Source of the DNA: Desulfovibrionales bacterium
Lineage (GTDB): Bacteria; Desulfobacterota; Desulfovibrionia; Desulfovibrionales; Desulfomicrobiaceae
Direction: 5' to 3'
DNA: 38,074 nt
Assembly: GCA_012727715.1 (NCBI GenBank)
Contig: JAAYGN010000139.1
Location: forward strand, 1 to 38,074
Position numbers and translations under genes: made by a program. The notes beneath the pieces were generated by a model. The model was not told the origin of the DNA. It saw only the letters and a list, made by a program, of their open reading frames with translations, and made no database searches. This document shows, piece after piece, positions 36,569 to 38,074 of this stretch; positions within the stretch are counted from its first letter, which is position 1, and every line of letters begins with the position of its first letter.

Positions 36569-37381
36569 ATGGTCCAGGTCAACACATTAGTCATTACTGG
36601 GCATGGGATAAGTTGTGAGCGAGAGAGTGCCTTTGCAGCTGAGATGGCCGGCTCAGATCGCACTACGATTGCCTTTTTTTCTGACCTTGTGGCCAGTAAG
36701 ATTGTATTATCCAATTATAATTTGATCATTTTCCCCGGCGGTTTTCTTGACGGTGACGACTTGGGTGCAGCCCACACTGCGGCCCATCGTTGGCAACTGT
36801 CACAATCCAGCTCTGGCCGCTTGCTGATTGATGATCTGCGAAGTTTTGTCGATGATGAAAAGTTGATTTTGGGAATTGGCAATGGATTTCAGTTACTCCT
36901 TAAACTTGGACTTTTGCCAGCCCTTAATGGTCAGTACTTCACCCAACAAGGGGTCATGAGTCCGAACGATTCAGCATTATTTGAAGATCGTTGGGTTACG
37001 CTGAAGGTAAATCCTGCAAGTCCATGTGTGTTTACCCAAGGTCTTGACTATCTATACTTGCCTGTACGCCATGCTGAAGGGAAATTTGTGCCTCTGGATG
37101 AACAAATCCTTACTCAGCTGCAGACACAAAATTTGATTACCTTACAATATGCAGATTCCCAAACCCTTGAGGTTACCCAGGCTTATCCAGCTAACCCCAG
37201 TGGTTCGCCCTTAGGTATTGCCGGCTTGACGGATTCATCAGGTCGAATTTTGGGGCTTATGCCTCATCCTGAGGCCTACACACATCTGACCAACCATCCG
37301 CGTTGGACCAGGGGAGAAACAGCAACTTTGGGAACAGTCTTGTTGCAAAAGGGTGTTGAGTATCTCAGAAGCAAAAAGTGA
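36569..37381 (+). CDS. purQ: PurQ-like class I glutamine amidotransferase, nucleophile Cys replaced by Gly
   Basis: 270 residues resembling the glutaminase part of phosphoribosylformylglycinamidine synthase: GHGISCERE at the N-terminus (PurQ has GTNCERE), then IIFPGGFLDGDDLGAA, then the elbow LILGIGNGFQLLLKLGLLP, and GLMPHPEAYTH near the end. In active members the elbow reads GICNGFQ with the catalytic cysteine; here the codon is GGC (Gly), one base from TGC. The His and Glu of the triad (HPE) remain. It may therefore depend on free ammonia or have a structural or regulatory role. GGAGG precedes ATG 36569. tadA follows 60 nt downstream; no purL is in view. Confidence 0.75.
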   Translation: MVQVNTLVITGHGISCERESAFAAEMAGSDRTTIAFFSDLVASKIVLSNYNLIIFPGGFLDGDDLGAAHTAAHRWQLSQSSSGRLLIDDLRSFVDDEKLILGIGNGFQLLLKLGLLPALNGQYFTQQGVMSPNDSALFEDRWVTLKVNPASPCVFTQGLDYLYLPVRHAEGKFVPLDEQILTQLQTQNLITLQYADSQTLEVTQAYPANPSGSPLGIAGLTDSSGRILGLMPHPEAYTHLTNHPRWTRGETATLGTVLLQKGVEYLRSKK

Positions 37382-37441
37382 TCCTCATGAGGAAGTGTTT
37401 TTTTATGACCAAGCAAAGCAAGGCGTGTTGACAGGGATTTC

Positions 37442-37975
37442 ATGAGTTTTTACGATAATAATTTGGCTACACCAGATATGGATGTTCTTATGGCCTGGGA
37501 GCCACTTATGCACGAGGCACTTTTGAGTGCTCAGCGAGCTGAAGATCAAGGTGATGTTCCGGTGGGTGCGGTGGTAGTCAATGATTGTGGACGTATTTTG
37601 GGTCGTGGTGAAAACAGAACTATTTTTAACAATGATCCCACAGCACATGCTGAAATTTTGGCCATTCGCGAGGCCTGTAGGGCCGTAGAGAATTATCGTT
37701 TGCCTGGAGCAGTATTGGTGGTGACCCTGGAACCATGTATGATGTGTTTGGGAGCAATTATTCAGGCCAGGCTGGCAGGGGTAGTTTTTGCAGCCGCAGA
37801 TCCTAAAGCAGGGTGCTTGAGCAGTCAGATTAAGGGGAATGAACTGTCTTGGAGTAACCACCGTTTCTGGGTGCTCCAGGGGGTATTGGAAAAAACTTGC
37901 AGTTCCATGTTAAGTAGTTTTTTTCAACGTCGTCGCTGTGAACAGAAATCTTTAAAAAAACTTGTGGAGAGGTAG
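37442..37975 (+). CDS. tadA: tRNA adenosine(34) deaminase TadA
   Basis: Converts A34 to inosine in tRNA-Arg(ACG). 177 residues: GDVPVGAVVVND near 37, the zinc and proton-shuttle motif TAHAEILAIREA and LVVTLEPCMMCLGAIIQAR with the two zinc cysteines. FWVLQGVLEKTCSSML and a basic tail follow. The start at ATG 37442 has only a weak GGGA; ATG at codon 13 is an alternative. The last codons and the TAG stop lie within the tRNA-Ser gene (37966-37975). Confidence 0.95.
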   Translation: MSFYDNNLATPDMDVLMAWEPLMHEALLSAQRAEDQGDVPVGAVVVNDCGRILGRGENRTIFNNDPTAHAEILAIREACRAVENYRLPGAVLVVTLEPCMMCLGAIIQARLAGVVFAAADPKAGCLSSQIKGNELSWSNHRFWVLQGVLEKTCSSMLSSFFQRRRCEQKSLKKLVER

Positions 37976-38060
37976 CGAAGTCCGGTTGTAACGCGCCCGA
38001 CTCGAAATCGGGTTGGCGGTTCATCCCGCCACGTGGGTTCGAATCCCACCCTCTCCGCCA
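37966..38060 (+). tRNA. tRNA-Ser (anticodon CGA)
   Basis: 95-nt class II tRNA. Acceptor GGAGAGG (37966-37972) pairs with CCTCTCC (38050-38056). The anticodon arm is CCCGA-CTCGAAA-TCGGG with anticodon CGA. A long variable arm (GGCGG...CCGCC), T loop TTCGAAT, discriminator G and encoded CCA (38058-38060) are present. The first 10 bases are also the 3' end of tadA, including its stop. Confidence 0.97.
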
Positions 38061-38074
38061 TTTTGTTATTCTAT

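Noticed and set aside
36611-36613. Cysteine in GISCERE as a replacement nucleophile of the PurQ-like protein
   Set aside because: It matches the conserved N-terminal GTNCERE motif of PurQ, not the catalytic elbow.

Overview
The window looks like a chromosomal segment of a sulfate-reducing deltaproteobacterium of the Desulfovibrionales type. The grounds are multihaem c-type cytochromes, an NrfHA nitrite reductase with a small tetrahaem NrfH and a lipoprotein NrfA, Kdo/Lpt outer-membrane genes, and a long pyrG-kdsA-kdsC-lptCAB-rpoN-hpf-ptsN-rapZ-PTS-ppaC block of a kind I associate with Desulfovibrio relatives. GC content looks moderate by eye. No complete mobile element, CRISPR array or rRNA is visible.

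Layout. 1-1523: 3' part of a multihaem cytochrome of the octahaem tetrathionate reductase family, cut by the window edge. 1524-2149: non-coding stretch with a hairpin, a frameshifted TPR gene remnant and a possible 30-aa membrane peptide. 2150-3294: CBS-domain protein overlapping an HPP-family membrane protein. 3353-3452: REP-like dispersed repeat. 3582-4481: two convergent hypothetical genes that abut. 4737-8503: potABCD polyamine importer with a hairpin just before potA and a terminator after potD. 8619-12815 (minus strand): osmoregulated periplasmic glucan genes opgG, a small membrane gene, and opgH. 13148-17105: periplasmic binding lipoprotein, sensor kinase and a response regulator with a STAS output. 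17106-19851 (minus): mobA and nrfHA. 20372-23546 (minus): Wzz-like protein and htpG. 23756-25224: tRNA-His and murA. 25338-36267 (minus): the long conserved block. 36569-38060: a PurQ-like protein, tadA and tRNA-Ser, with the last ten bases of tadA inside the tRNA gene.

How the parts connect. Respiration: the multihaem cytochrome and NrfHA reduce sulfur or nitrogen oxyanions; an HPP protein could move nitrite, which is inference only; mobA serves molybdoenzymes. Envelope: kdsA/kdsC, lptABC, opgGH, murA and the Wzz-like protein build lipopolysaccharide, periplasmic glucan and peptidoglycan. Regulation: sigma-54, HPF, PtsN, RapZ and an EIIA/EIIB/EIIC set without a visible EIID form a probable regulatory PTS branch.

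Most interesting for follow-up: the PurQ-like protein whose nucleophile cysteine is glycine; the binding-protein/kinase/STAS-regulator module, whose kinase has a four-cysteine insert after HAMP; a possible separately encoded OpgH N-terminal region; the hairpin before potA; and the tadA/tRNA-Ser overlap.
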